Positions 32,341 through 44,205 of a DNA stretch of 64,000 bases are shown here, in pieces. The stretch comes from Sophora flavescens (Eukaryota > Streptophyta > Magnoliopsida > Fabales > Fabaceae). Where the stretch lies: assembly GCA_030762895.1 (NCBI GenBank), contig CM061062.1, positions 284,886,397 through 284,950,396 of the forward strand, given 5' to 3'. Within the stretch, counting starts at the first letter, position 1. Every line of letters starts with the position of its first letter. A model generated the notes under the pieces. The model was not told the DNA's origin. It saw only the letters and a program-made list of their open reading frames with translations, and did no database searches. The position numbers were made by a program, and so were the translations under genes.

Positions 32341-32533
32341 GTAATTATCTTTTTGTATCTCGTATAAACTAATGTTTACTTTGGTTGAGAAATGAATAAA
32401 ATGAGTTAGTATGATTTTTCAGCATTTTTCTTGGTGTCTTCCTTTCCCTACCCTTTATCTTGTATCAATTGCGTTTCATTTCTTGAATAATATCCTTGCC
32501 TATATTTCTCTTGTTTCAAACATCTTCTTTCAG
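32341..32533 (+). other. Probable Ogre intron between protease and RT
   Basis: A GTAATT donor follows ATGAA at 32340, and a polypyrimidine-rich acceptor TTCTTTCAG ends at 32533, giving a 193-nt intron with TTGAATAA and TTCATTT-rich interior. Ogre elements are known to have an intron in this position. Splicing here is inferred. Confidence 0.55.
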
Positions 32534-32599
32534 GAACCTCACCACCGTCGAAGGTTTGTCTCACAAAAGGAACCTTGAAACCTCATTTACCGATTCCCT

Positions 32600-34440
32600 A
32601 GCGGTACTTGGACGAAGACGATTACGGGATTAGTGAGGAAGAAGAAGCCATTGAGGAATTTACAAAGTCAATAGAGCGCTCAGAAAATGGGTTCACTGCA
32701 AATGATGAAGTTATAGAAGTGATTAATATGGGGACCGAGGAAGACAAGAAGGAGTTGAAAATAGTGGATAATCCGTAACGCGCGTAAATGGTCGCTATTA
32801 TTTAAGGAGTACCTTGATGTGTTTGCATGGTCCAACAAAGATATGCCAGGATTGGATCCAGAGATAGCATCACATAAAATCCCACCTGTACCCGGGATAC
32901 GGTGGTGAAGAAACAAAGGTTGAGGAGGATGCATTCGGATATGTCACTAAAGATCAAAGAAGAGGTAACTAAGCGCTTAAAAGCTGGGTTTGTGGAAGTG
33001 TCGAGACACCCAGTGGGTCGCTAATGTCGTACCATGTACCAAAGAAGGATGGAAAAGTAAGAATGTGTGTGGATTACAGAGATCTGAACAAAGCAAGTCC
33101 AAAGGATGACTTCCCATTGCCTCATATTGATGTCCTCGTAGACAGCACGACAAGGAACCACAGATTCTCTTTCATGGATGGGTATTCGGGATACAATCAG
33201 ATTCTCATGGACGTCGAGGATAAAGAGAAGACGACTTTCATCACCCCTTGGGGAACTTTTTTGTTACAGAGTAATGCCTTTTGGGCTGAAGAATGTCGGA
33301 GCTACCTACCAGCGTGCTATGGTAGCATTGTTCCATGATATGATGCACAAGGAAATAGAGGTATATGTGGATGACATAGTGGCTAAGTCTAAGGAGGGGG
33401 AAAGTCATGTAGCAGTTTTGCATAAGTTATTTGAGAGATTAAGGAAGTACAATCTGAGACTCATTCCCACAAAATGTGTGTTTGGAGCCTCAATTGGGAA
33501 ATTGTTGGGTTTTGTGGTTAACAGGGAAGGAATACAGGTGCAGCCGGAAAAGGCAAAGGCGATCAGGGACATGCCGGCTCCCAAGAATGAACGAGAAGTA
33601 AGGGGTTTTCTAGGGAGATTAAATTACATTGCCCGATTCATTGCTAACTTGACAAGCACATGTGAACCTATTTTCAAGCTATTAAAGAAGAATAATTCGG
33701 GGAGATGGAATGAGGAATATCAGGAAGCCTTTGACAAAATAAAGGCATACCTATTAAACCCACCAGTGTTGGTGCCGCCCACTCAAGGTCGTCCTTTGAT
33801 ACTGTATCTCACGATCCTCCCAACCTCAATGGGGGCAATGTTGGGGCAACATGATGAGTTTGGCAAGAGAGAACATGCAATTTAATATCTGAGCAAGAAG
33901 TTTAATGATCACTGAGGCCCGATACATGGCAATTGAGAAGACTTGTTGCGCATTGGTATGGACCTCCAAAAGACTCGGGCAATACATGTTATACTACACC
34001 ACTTGGTTAATCTCTCGAATAGACCCTTTGAAGTACATCTTCAAAAGTCCTCACATATCATTAAGGGTCTCAAAGTGGCAAATGATATTATCAGAATTCG
34101 ATATTAAGTATGTGACCCGGAAATCCGTTAAGGGAAGTGAAATTACTGATCACTTAGCTGAAAACCCTATTGAGGGAGGACAACCAATTGTATCCGAGTT
34201 CCCTGATGGAGAGATGCTGTCATTAGAAGAAGGTGAGACAGAGGAAGATGATATGTGGAAGATGTATTTTGATGGAGCAGTTAATATGCATGGAAGCGGC
34301 ATAGGAGCGATGGTTGTTTCTCCGGAGGGCAAGCAATACCCAGTGGCTGTTAAGCTCGAATTTGAATGCACCAACAATATTGCTGAGTATGAAGCATGTG
34401 CAAGTGGATTACAAGCAGCAGTTGATCTTGGAATAAAATA
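32600..34440 (+). pseudogene. Ogre reverse transcriptase and RNase H
   Basis: RT blocks are DMPGLDPEIASHKIP near 32840, HVPKKDGKVRMCVDYRDLNK at 33030, RFSFMDGYSGYNQI near 33165, MPFGLKNVGATYQRAM near 33270 and the catalytic YVDDIVAKSKEG at 33361. A frameshift lies in the T-run near 33255-33265, and several stops lie before 33024. The RNase H region (33740-34160) is split by a stop at 33883-33885 and a frame change. Thumb and connection sequences (NREGIQVQPEKAKAI) are readable. Confidence 0.87.
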
Positions 34441-34660
34441 GCTAAAGGTCTTTGGAGATGCAGCCTTAATCATTTATCAAGTCAACGGCGAATGGCAAAC
34501 TAAAGATCCCAAGCTTATCCCGTATCAGAAATACTTGACTCAGTTAGTTGCGAAGTTTGATGAGATTACTTTCTCACACTTGGCTCGAGACAAGAATCAA
34601 TTTGCGGACGCTTTAGCCACATTAGCCGCTATGACCAAGCTGGGTCTCCATACCACTGTC
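34250..34660 (+). pseudogene. Ogre second (archaeal-type) RNase H
   Basis: MYFDGAVNMHGSGIGAMVVS opens an RNase H fold with the first Asp. NNIAEYEACASGL supplies the Glu. FGDAALIIYQ, after a TAG at 34439, supplies the next Asp. NQFADALATLAAM supplies the last. A second RNase H after the usual one is characteristic of Tat/Ogre elements. Confidence 0.82.
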
Positions 34661-35975
34661 CAGCCTATTCAAGTGAAGGTGCAAGATGAGCCCGCATACT
34701 GTGCACATGTGGAAGAAGAGCTCGATGGTAATCCTTGGTATCACGACATCAAGCAATATATGAAGAGTAGAACGTACCCAGCTGGAGCAAATGAAGTAAA
34801 CAAGAGGACGATTCGTAGATTATCAATGTCCTTTTACTTAGATGGCGAAATTCTATATAAGAGGAACTATGATGGGGTCCTCATAAGATGTGTTGATGCT
34901 CGTGAAGCTCGGACTATCATGACAAGTTCACGAAAGGATATGTGGAACACATGCAATGGTCACATGATGGCACGCAAAATCCTACGAAATGGTCACTATT
35001 GGCCAACAATGGAAGCCGATTGTCTGGAGTATGTCCGAAAATGCCGTAAATGCCAAATATATGCAGATCAGATCAAAGCTCCACCGTTCCAACTACACAA
35101 TCTGGTGTCTCCATGGCCATTTTCTATGTGGGGGATAAACGTCATTGGACCAATCAATCCCAAGGCTTCAAACGGACATCGCTTCATCCTGGTTGCGATA
35201 GATTACTTTACTAAGTGGGTAGAAGCAGCATCATTGGCCAATATAACTCAAAAGGTGTTTACCAAGTTCCTAAAAAGGGATATTATTTGTCGCTATGGAA
35301 TACCAAAAAGAATCATTACAGATAATGCTGCCAACCTTAATGGGGCGGATGTAAAGAAGTTATTAGAGACTTTTAAAATCAAGCACCATAATTACACCCC
35401 ATATAGACCTCAGATGAACGGGGCGGTAGAAGCGGCCAACAAGAATGTCAAGAAAATTGTTGCTAAAATGGTCGTAAACTATAGGGATTGACATGAAATG
35501 TTGCCATACGCTTTGCACGCGTATCGTACCAATATACGATCAAGTACTGGGGCAACACCTTTCTCATTGGTGTATGGAATGGAAGCTGTTTCTCCTATAG
35601 AATTTGAAATCCCTTCATTAAGAGTGCTGATGGAAGCTGACTTGGAAGAATCAGAATGGGTGAAAGCTCGATATGATTTAAACATGATTGAAGAAAAAAG
35701 ACTGGTGGCCCTTTGTCATGGACAACTATATCAGAGAAGAATGGCTAAAGCCTTTAATAAGAAAGTCCGTCAAAGAGGGTTTCAACCAGGAGATTTGGTG
35801 CTAAAGAAAGTACTTCCTAACCAAGAAGATGCCCGAGGGAAATGGGCACCCAATTATGAAGGGCCATATATAGTAAAGCAGGCATACTCAGGCAGAGCCT
35901 TGGTCCTAACAGATGAAAACGGATGAGAGCTACCGAGACCTGTAAACTCTGATGCCGTGAAAAAGTTCTATGCCT
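34660..35975 (+). pseudogene. Ogre integrase
   Basis: An HHCC-type region occurs near 34960-35060 (GHYWPTMEADC, CRKCQIYADQI). The catalytic core follows: WGINVIGPINP near 35130, IITDNAANLNG near 35315 and NGAVEAANKNVKKI near 35420. The first catalytic Asp (normally WGIDVIGP) is Asn here, which should inactivate the enzyme. A TGA at 35489-35491 interrupts the frame before HAYRTNIRSSTGATPFSLVY. The C-terminal part (GDLVLKKVLP, KWAPNYEGPYIVK) is intact to about 35925. Confidence 0.87.
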
Positions 35976-36027
35976 GATAAAAAAAATAAAAAAAAAGAAA
36001 AAAGAAAAAAGAAAAATGGGAGAGCCC

Positions 36028-36325
36028 GTTAGGTCGAAAACCCGCGAGGGCGACCTAAGCAAAAGTTAGGGCATAAATAAAATAAAACAAAAAAGAAGTC
36101 TGTTAGGTCGAAAACCCGCGAGGGCGGCCTAAGCAAAAGTTAGGGCATAAAAAAAAGAGAGAGAGAGAAAGAAGTCCGTTAGGTTGAAAACCCGAAAGGG
36201 CGACCTAAGAAAAAATTAGGACAAAGAAGCTGAATCTTAGGTTGAAAACCCGAAAGGGCGACCGAAGCAAAAATTAGGACAAAGAAGCTGAATCTTAAGC
36301 TGAAAACCCGCAAGGGCAGTTTAAG
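36028..36325 (+). repeat. Tandem repeat block A in Ogre 3' region
   Basis: Five imperfect copies of a roughly 60-75-bp unit beginning GTTAGGTCGAAAACCCG and containing GGGCGACCTAAGCAAA, near 36028, 36104, 36178, 36238 and 36296. They differ in length through A-rich tails. Confidence 0.85.
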
Positions 36326-37060
36326 CGATATCTTAATATTCACCACACTGAGGCAATTTTGCTCATAACTTGCTACACTAGGGCAATTTTGTTTGGACAT
36401 GGGGCAAAGAAAATCATTGAAATGTTAATGAAAGGATGTATGTGGAAGCTGAGACCAGGATCTGCGACGTCAAACAGTTGCTGGGAATCAGTTAAGAGGA
36501 TCAAGGAACCAATACTGGGGCAAATTTTTATGCGGTTTTCTTTCCATTATCACTTTTGATACAATTCCCATACACCCCCTTGTATTTCCCCTTTTTCTTT
36601 CCAATTTCCTTGTGTACAATGCAAATTCTCATATTAAGGCAAGGATTTTATCCATCCATTTTTTCCTATTGTGCTTAAATCATGCTTGCGCATTAAAATC
36701 ATGTCTCAATTTAGGTAAATTTAAGTTTAATAGTATGATTGGATAATTATAATGGTTACTTCAACGAATGGTTTGAACCAAAGAAAGCCCATCATTTCAA
36801 AGTCAATAAGAAAGATAACGGTGCACAATGAGGAGAAAAGAAAAGCAATAATGAAAGTCTCCACGAGTCCTAGTCTTGAAGGAAATAATCGCTCTATGTG
36901 TTTTCACCGCTTTGAAAAGGAAGCCCCTCTAATCGAAAGACACTGACTCAGAGTTGTTGATAAACAAAGGTTTGATTGGTTGAAGTCTTTTAATGGAGCG
37001 TGTGGTTCGGTTGTAATCGAGACAGAGGTAAAAGAAAAGTTTTTAAGAGAAAGTAAATTA
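36326..37060 (+). other. Ogre 3' untranslated region
   Basis: No gene recognised. Short unrelated open frames occur at 36359-36559 and 36752-36946. It links the two tandem-repeat blocks. Confidence 0.5.
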
Positions 37061-37064
37061 CCAT

Positions 37065-38475
37065 CATTTTATTTTTGGGATCTGAGGCCCGCTGCAATTT
37101 ATTTTTCGAGCTCCAAGGCTCACCGCAAATTTACTTTTGGGATCTGAGGCCCACTGCAATTTATTTCTCGAGCTCTGAGGCTCACTGCAAATTCATTTTT
37201 GGGATCTGAGGCCCACTGCAATTTATTTTTTGAGCTCTGAGGCTCACTGCAAATTTATTTTTGGGATCTGAGGCCCACTGCAGTTAATTTTTTGAGCTCG
37301 ATACTCACTACCAATTTTATATTTGGGATCCGAGGCCCATGCAATTTATTTCGGCTCGGGTCATAAATTTATTTTTGGGATCTGAGGCCCATTGCAATTA
37401 ATTTTTCGAGCTCTGAGGCTCACTGCATTTTATTTTTGGGATCTGAGGCCCGCTGTAATTTATTTTTCGAGCTCTGAGGCTGACTGCATTTTATTTTTGG
37501 AATCTGAGGCCCATTGCAATTAATTTTTCGAGCTCTGAGGCTAACTGCAAATTTTATATTCGGGATCTGAGGCCCACTGCATTTTATTTTTCGAGCTCTG
37601 AGGCTCACTACTAATTTATTTTTGGGATTTGAGGCCCACTGCAATTTATTTTACGAGCTCTGAGGCTCACTACAAATTTATTTTTGGGATCTGAGGCCCA
37701 CTGCAATTTTTTTTTCGAGCTCTGAGGTTCACTGCAAATTTATTTTTGGGATCTGAGGCCAACGACAATTTATTTTTCGAGCTCTGAGGCTCACTGCAAA
37801 TTTATTTTTGGGATCTGAGGCCCACTGCAATTTATTTTTCGAGCTCTGAGGCTCACTGCAAATTTATTTTTGGGATCTGAGGCCCACTGCATTTTATTTT
37901 TCGAGCTCTGAGGCTCACTACTAATTTTATATTTGGGATCCGAGGCCCACTACAATTTATTTTTCGAGCTCTGAGGCTCACAGCAAATTTATTTTTGGGA
38001 TCTGAGGACCACCGCAATTTATTTTTCAAGCTCTGAGGCTCACTGCATTTTATTTTTAGGATCTGAGGCCCGCTGCAATTTATTTTTCGAGCTCTGAGGC
38101 TCACTGCATTTTATTTTTGGGATCTGAGGCCCGCTGCAATTATTTTTTCGAGCTCTGAGCTCACTCAAATTTTATATTCGGGATCTGAGGCCCACTGCAT
38201 TTTATTTTTCGAGCTCTGAGGCTCACTACTAATTTATTTTTGGGATCTGAGGCCCACTGTAATTTATTTTTTGAGCTTTGAGGCTCACCGCAAATTTATT
38301 TTTGGGATCCGAGGCCCACTGCAATTTTATTTTTCGAGCTGAGGCTCACCGCAAATTTATTTTTGGGATATGAGGCCCGTTTGCAAATTAATTTTTCGAG
38401 CTCTAAGGCTCACTGCTAATTTTATACTTGGGATTTGAGGTCCACTGTCACTTTTATTTTCCAAGCTCTAAAGCT
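37065..38475 (+). repeat. Satellite-like tandem array in Ogre 3' region
   Basis: About 22-23 copies of a unit of roughly 62 bp made of two related halves: GGGATCTGAGGCCCACTGCA followed by ATTTATTTTT, and CGAGCTCTGAGGCTCACTGC followed by AAATTTATTTTT. Some units have deletions or C/T changes. Tat/Ogre 3' regions are known sources of satellite repeats. Confidence 0.92.
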
Positions 38476-38589
38476 TAATTTCCTCCAGCCTGTTTCCCAT
38501 CCCGGTTAAAATGTGAGTTCATTTTCTTTACTAGTTCCTTATTATTACCACATGAAAAATCGTTCTTTCTTCATGTATTCTAGTAATGA

Positions 38590-38608
38590 ACAAGTAAAAA
38601 GGGGCAAC
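38590..38608 (+). other. Ogre polypurine tract
   Basis: AAGTAAAAAGGGGCAAC lies immediately before TGTGAACACCCC, the start of the 3' LTR. Confidence 0.75.
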
Positions 38609-40280
38609 TGTGAACACCCCAATTTGACCGGGTCCCTTAGTCTTCACTAAAAAAATTTTCAAAAAAAATAATAATAATAAAAATAAAAATAATAAAATAA
38701 TAATTTGAAAAGAAAATAAAAACCCATCTCATCCTCCTCCCTAGCAACCACTTTATTTTGAATTTGAATTTAATTTTCAAATCAGAGATAGAAATGTTAA
38801 CCTGGGCATATTTTTAGGATCAGGATTAGATAGCAATCTGAATATTGGCGGGATTTTAGGATCAAGATGAGAGGAATGGGCATTATAAAAATCACAATAC
38901 GGATCAGAAAAAAGGGGATCCGGTTTTATGTTTTGGCCTTCCTCTCTCCCATTCTGATTTTTTTTGCATTGCTTTCTCCTTCTTCTTCACTAGGAGCCCA
39001 TTTTTTGACATCTCATTTTTTCCCTTATTTTCTTCCTTTATCCATCAAACCTACCTCTCTCCCTTCAAACTTCATCTTCTCCTTTCCTCTAGAAACAGAT
39101 GTGACACACCCTCCCACTCTGACCGCATTCTCTCTTCTCTCCCTTGTCTCGCTCGTCGTCAGCCCACCAAGCCAGCAAGCCGCCAGTCCGACACTCGCGC
39201 GCTGCCTCTCTCTCTCCTCATCTCTCTGTTCACACCGTGCCGCCCCTATCCCGGTTGCGCCACCACCAGACCTCCGCCTCGCCTAAGCTTCGATCATCGT
39301 CACGCCGCAAGGAAAGGACCACGCGACCACCACGCCTCGACCGCCCGCTCCGACCGCGTTCCTATTCACGCCTGGTCCGAAGCTTGCTGCGAGCGTCGTG
39401 CCTCCACCGCGAACCACACCGCCGTTCCGGGGCCGGAATCGCCACGTCGGATCCCAAGCCGCCGTCTCCTTCCACGGCCGCTGCGGGCATCTTGCCCCCG
39501 CCCGGCCTCGTAGTTGTTGTTTAGGAGAAGGTTCTAGTTCCTTTCCCTTTTGTTTCATGCTTTTTTTATTTGGTTTTTTTCCCCTTTTTTAATTTTTCCT
39601 TTGTTTCCTTTTTTAGTCTGACCTAACCTTCTCTTTCGTAGTATATGGGCTTGGTTTGAGTGTCTTGTTGGGCTAAATATAATGTTGATCTTGATGTGAC
39701 TATTTTAGTGGGCTGGTCACTTAGTCCAAAAAAAAAATTGCTATAGTCAAACTTTATTTTTATCCTTTAATTTTTAATTCGTAAGCAATAAATTAAATAA
39801 AATAGAATGTTTCTTTAGAGATAATTTTTGGATTACTTTGTGAGAGGTATCACATTTAATCCCTTAGGTTTAAGATCGTTCTGTGGACGTATGTGCCATG
39901 TTCTATCTCACTCGGGAGTTTTCGATAATAAAAATAAAATGTAAAAAAAAAAAACCTTTTTTTAGATAAGTTAAGATAAAAAATTTTCATAAAAATTAAA
40001 ACAATCCAACAAATAAAATATTTTCTACAAGAACTACGTGGCTTTGAGTTTCCCATCGGAGCAGGGAATATGTAGGAGCGGGATCAATCATCTCGTCAAG
40101 CCAAAATTAATTTTTTTTTCATTATTTTTGTGTTCTTTTTAGTCTATTTAATGTGGATAATTAATCAATAATTTATTTAATGTTTTTGGGTTGCTCTATG
40201 ACAAGTGTCATACTCAATCCCTTAGCTTCGAGGTTGCCCTATGAACTTACGTGCCATGTTCAATCACATTTAGGATTTAT

Positions 40281-40324
<44 letters not shown>

Positions 40325-40650
40325 TAAATAAATAAAAACCAATAAAGAAACATAAAAATAAAGAAAATATTAATAAAATAAACAAATCCTCCCTTCCAAA
40401 TATTTTTGGGGTAAACAAATAAATAATTTAATTTTGCACGATTAATTCAAGGTATCACTCGTAGGATGGGCGATGTTGGGTGCTTAACACCTTCCCTACT
40501 CGTAACCGACTCCCGAACTCAATTTGGTTTCAAAGACCATTTTTTAAAGGTTTTCCATTTTTTTCTAAATTAAATAAATTTGGTGGCGACTCTACTTTTT
40601 CATAAATTTTCTTTTTATCGTCGTCCTCATCGTAATTTTCGGTTGCGACA
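38609..40650 (+). repeat. Ogre 3' LTR
   Basis: 2042 bp from TGTGAACACCCC to GGTTGCGACA. It contains CATTATAAAA near 38880, the same GC-rich block as the 5' LTR and a TA repeat at about 40287-40317. It is fuller than the 5' LTR, retaining segments at about 38890-38990 and 39908-40095 that the 5' copy lacks. Confidence 0.9.
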
Positions 40651-40840
40651 ATGATTTCTTAAAAAGTGTCCTAAGTGTTAAGTCTCTAAAATGGTTGATG
40701 TGCATTTCTCTAAGTTTTGATGAAACTAAACATTGGTTGATGATTTAATTAACCTTCATATTGGTTGCTAACCTATCTATCGAGTGTGCAGATTAAGTAA
40801 GAGAATCATTCATCCAACACTGTTTGAAGATAAAAACTCA

Positions 40841-41592
40841 CGTCCAACACACAAGTGTTTGTAAACAAACGTCCAGCACTGAGTGTTTGAAGCTGACGTC
40901 CAAACGCAAGAGAAAGAAGGTCGCGTCAACTAAAAGTATCAAGGCGCGTCCCTAAAAGTCCAGCGCGTCCACTAAAAGTATCGAAGCGCGTCCACTAAAA
41001 TGTCGAAGGCGCGTCCACTAAAAATGTCAGAAGGTCGCGTCTACTAAAAACAACAGAAGACCGCGTCTACTTAAAGTATCGAACAAATAGCGTCCAATAA
41101 AGTATCGTAAAGTATCGAGCAGGCGTCCACTAAGGTTATGGCTCGTCCAATGACGTGGCAATTGGAGCCCGTCCATTAAGGTCAGTATGGCTCGTCTAAT
41201 GACGTGGCAATTGGAGCTCGTCCACTAAGGTTATGGCTCGTCCAATGACGTGGCAATTGGAGCTCGTCCATTAAGGTCAGCATGGCTCGTCCAATAACAT
41301 GGCATATGGAGCTCGTCCATTAAGGTCAGAATGTATCCGTCCAATGTTGTGGCAAGAGGCTCTCGTCCACTAAAGTAACTGAGACTCTCGTCCAGTAAAG
41401 TAGCTGAGGGACTCGTCCACTAAACTAACTGAGACTCTCGTCCACCAGACTAACTGAGGCTCTCGTCCTAAAGTAGTAACAGGCTCTCGTCCACTAGAGA
41501 AACAGAAGTGCTCGTCCACTAAAGGTGACTGAAGCGCTCGTCCACTAGTCCTTGGACTTGTCGAATCCCTGATATGGAGCTCGTCTACTAGC
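40841..41592 (+). repeat. CGTCC minisatellite
   Basis: Dozens of irregular units of about 20-35 bp centred on CGTCCACTAAAG or CGTCCAATGACGTGGCA. Variants include GCGCGTCCACTAAAA and GCTCTCGTCCACTAAAG. No coding potential. Confidence 0.85.
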
Positions 41593-41934
41593 CCGAATGA
41601 AAACTCAAATGACTAGAAGGACATGATTATTTTATGAACGTGAATTCTCTGAGGATTATCAGAATCGTTTTTCAAAAGCAAAGACTTGAAGCCTTCTCTC
41701 CTACTCAGTTTCACGATTATCAAGAAAAGTCAGAAGCTACTCTCTCAAACAACCTTGGATAATCAAAACCAAAGACCAGTTAAAGAATGCTTCCAACGTG
41801 CTTTATTCCCTAGTACCTCTGGTCCTTACACAAAGAAGGAAGTGTACTCAGTAAAGTACAAAAAGCTTTCTGCTCAACTTTGATATGGCTGTAGCACGAT
41901 GAATAAAGCCATGATCCTTCATGTTAGAGTACAA

Positions 41935-42020
41935 CCAACGACTCTATTGCATTAATGGCTGCCCAGAACGACTCTATTGCATTAATGACTACTCAGAACG
42001 ACTCTATTGCAATTAATGAA
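41935..42020 (+). repeat. Triplicated 31-bp repeat
   Basis: AACGACTCTATTGCATTAATG-type unit in three successive copies starting near 41938, 41968 and 41998, the last with one extra A. Confidence 0.8.
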
Positions 42021-42315
42021 GTTCTGCTTGAAGTCAACATTTGAGGGGATGTCTCTAACGGATCCAAAATGCTTGAAGACCATAAATACAGAAGCCATTG
42101 AAGATGAAGCAAACAGAGAACACACACTGCATTAAAACGCCATTACTCTGCTCATTTATTTCTTCATTCTTTCATTCTTTATTCTTCAATCATTTTGAAG
42201 TTATTACGCAGACTTTCCTGAACCTTACATTTAAACCACTCTCTGAGTGTTAGTGAAAGATCTGCCTGTGAGAAACTGTATTTATTACAAACCCAATCTC
42301 TCAAACAAACTAGAG

Positions 42316-42390
42316 TGAGCCTGAAGAGGCTAGGTGTGCAAATAATACTTGTCTTGAGCCTGAAGAGGCTAGGTGTGCAAATAATACTTG
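42316..42390 (+). repeat. Tandem duplication of 39 bp
   Basis: GAGCCTGAAGAGGCTAGGTG followed by TGCAAATAATACTTG occurs twice in a row, starting at 42316 and 42355. Confidence 0.85.
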
Positions 42391-42720
42391 AGTCTCAGAA
42401 CCTTATCGCTTTATAGTGGATAGATCTTGGTGCTGCCAAGGACTGGACGTAGCTCTTTGATTTGAAGAGTGAACCAGGATAAATCATCGTGTCAATCTCT
42501 CTCTTCCCTTAAACTCTTTAATTGCTTTAGTTTTTCTTGCATCTGTCAAGTGGTGTGTGTGTGACAGTCACCCGTCCATCCTGTATTCTTTCACTCGTCC
42601 AAATCTAACTTTCTGTTTGCGAAAAGATTTCAGCTTTGACTAAAATTCTGATAAACACAATTCAACCCCCCCTTCTCGTGTTTATAGTTGTCTATTTCAC
42701 TAAGGACACTCGTTGACATT

Positions 42721-43272
42721 TTCCTTATTCAATATATGGTGATTAATATTTCTACAGTATATCCTTTCAAAAAAAAATTTGCAGTATAATTCCCCTTTTA
42801 AGGAAATTATATTCCCTTTTCCTTAGATTAATTACCATATGCATGTTTTTTATTTTAAAAAATGATACTATGAAGAAGAGATTAGGAGAAGCTTACCCTT
42901 TGAATATATACTTTGTTTAATTGTAGATGATTAAGTCCGTTGAAATGTGTATAAATTTGTTTTTGTACGAGATTTTCGCTATCTGAAAATCATATTAGAC
43001 TCACAAAATTTTTTTTGGTATGAAGACTCATTTAGGATAGTAAAGCTCTCTCCACACCTATTTTTTTAATATACAATATTCAAACCTGACACCTTACTTT
43101 TAAGAGAATCAAATTTGTTACTACTACCAATGCATATTGATACACATTTTATTGTCAAGGATCTATATATCCTTATTTACTTTATAGGTAAACTCACTTT
43201 AGATGAGTTTTATCCTATGTTGTTATTTTTATTTTATTTTATGACGGAATCCTATGTTGTTATTATATTATT
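42721..43272. other. AT-rich sequence without recognised gene
   Basis: No open frame or repeat I can identify. Confidence 0.4.
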
Positions 43273-43607
43273 GGCAAAATAGGTAAATTGGTCATATACG
43301 TTCATTTTATTTTTCATATTGGTCCTATAAGTTTCTTATTTTTCAAATTGATCATACACGTTACATTTCGTTTTCACATTAGTCCTTTTATGTGAATTTT
43401 GACCTACCGCCGTCAGTTTTGATGCCACGTTTCAGACTAAGGTGATAGCCACATCAGATCAAAACTGACAGCGTTAGGTCAAAATTGACGGAAAGGACTA
43501 ATATGGAAACGGAACGTAACGTGTTTGACCAATTTGAAAAATAAAAAACTTATAGGACCAATGTAAAAAATAAAATAAATGTAGAGGACCAATTTACCTA
43601 TTTTGCC
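43273..43607. mobile_element. Long-TIR MITE
   Basis: The two ends GGCAAAATAGGTAAATTGGT and ACCAATTTACCTATTTTGCC are inverted. Complementarity continues for about 130-150 bp with mismatches, meeting near the GTCAGTTTTGATGCC / TCAAAACTGAC centre. The whole 335 bp would fold into one hairpin. This is typical of Mutator-like or foldback MITEs. A target duplication could not be settled (TATATTATT versus TGTACTATT). Confidence 0.75.
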
Positions 43608-43727
43608 TGTACTATTAAATTGCCTTAAAATTATCCTTACTTTTATATCTTAAACTTTAAAAGAAGGCTGTGCATTTCTAAAACTAGAAAAAAAGAAAGA
43701 AATGAAAACTAGAAAAATGAGTAAATA

Positions 43728-43990
43728 GCCAATTTAGTCCTTGAAATTGCGACTTAGTATCAAGTTGGTCCTTGAATTAAGAAAATTACCAACTTAATCC
43801 CTGAAACTGGAAACCGTGATTCAAGTTGGTCCCTCCGTTAATGGTCGTCCCCTAACGCCGTGAAGGGAGCTTATGTGGTACATCAAGTGCCTAGCTGGAC
43901 TCCCAACTCAGCACCCACCATGCCTCCACGTCAGTGACACAATTTTAGGGACTTATTTGAAATTTCAGGGACTAAAATGAAACTGGCTAG
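43728..43990. mobile_element. MITE-like remnant
   Basis: AATTTAGTCCTTGAAATTGC near 43731 and, inverted in sense, AATTTCAGGGACTAAAATGA near 43962 are weakly complementary ends. The interior CCTAACGCCGTGAAGGGAGC resembles the element at 43273-43607 in style. Limits are approximate. Confidence 0.4.
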
Positions 43991-44205
43991 GGTTTCATCT
44001 TCTTCCCCCACCCTTCTCCAATGGCTTTTTCTCGGTTCTCCCCTTTGCTCGCTCCTCCCTCCTCCCTCTGTTCCGCTTCATTTTCTTCATCCCTCTATCC
44101 TTTTTTTGCTGCAACCGAAGATGAAAATGAGGAAAGCAGTGCAATTTAAATCAAAGTAGCATCACAACTTCAAATGCTGGCAGATTCAAGGTGGGGGTGT
44201 GAAGT

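Larger units (their letters stand above)
24040..40650 (+). mobile_element. Ogre/Tat-type Ty3-Gypsy LTR retrotransposon
   Basis: The element is about 16.6 kb. It is assigned to the Ogre/Tat lineage because of its great length, long LTRs, tRNA-Arg-type primer site (TGGCGACTCCACTGGGGA), an extra ORF before gag, a probable intron after the protease, an additional RNase H, and tandem repeats in a long 3' untranslated region. All coding regions carry stops or frameshifts, so it is non-autonomous. The 3' terminus is sharp, but the 5' LTR start is degraded and no target duplication could be matched. Confidence 0.9.
40651..42720 (+). repeat. SIRE-like LTR sequence, plus orientation
   Basis: The 3' part has the layout of plant SIRE/Maximus LTR ends: GTGAACCAGGATAAATCATC near 42470 and ACACAATTCAACCCCCCCTT near 42655. 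The same signatures appear inverted in the LTR at 44206-45847. A TATA-like CCATAAATAC lies near 42081. No internal coding region is attached, so it is a solo or truncated LTR. It abuts the Ogre 3' end directly at 40651. Confidence 0.6.

Noticed and set aside
37420..38104. Repetitive open frames on the minus strand of the satellite array
   Set aside because: They are translations of the tandem unit, with no start context and no independent coding evidence.
40841..41592. CRISPR-like array of spaced CGTCC repeats
   Set aside because: Repeats are irregular in length and sequence, spacers are themselves repetitive, and the context is a plant LTR. It is a minisatellite.
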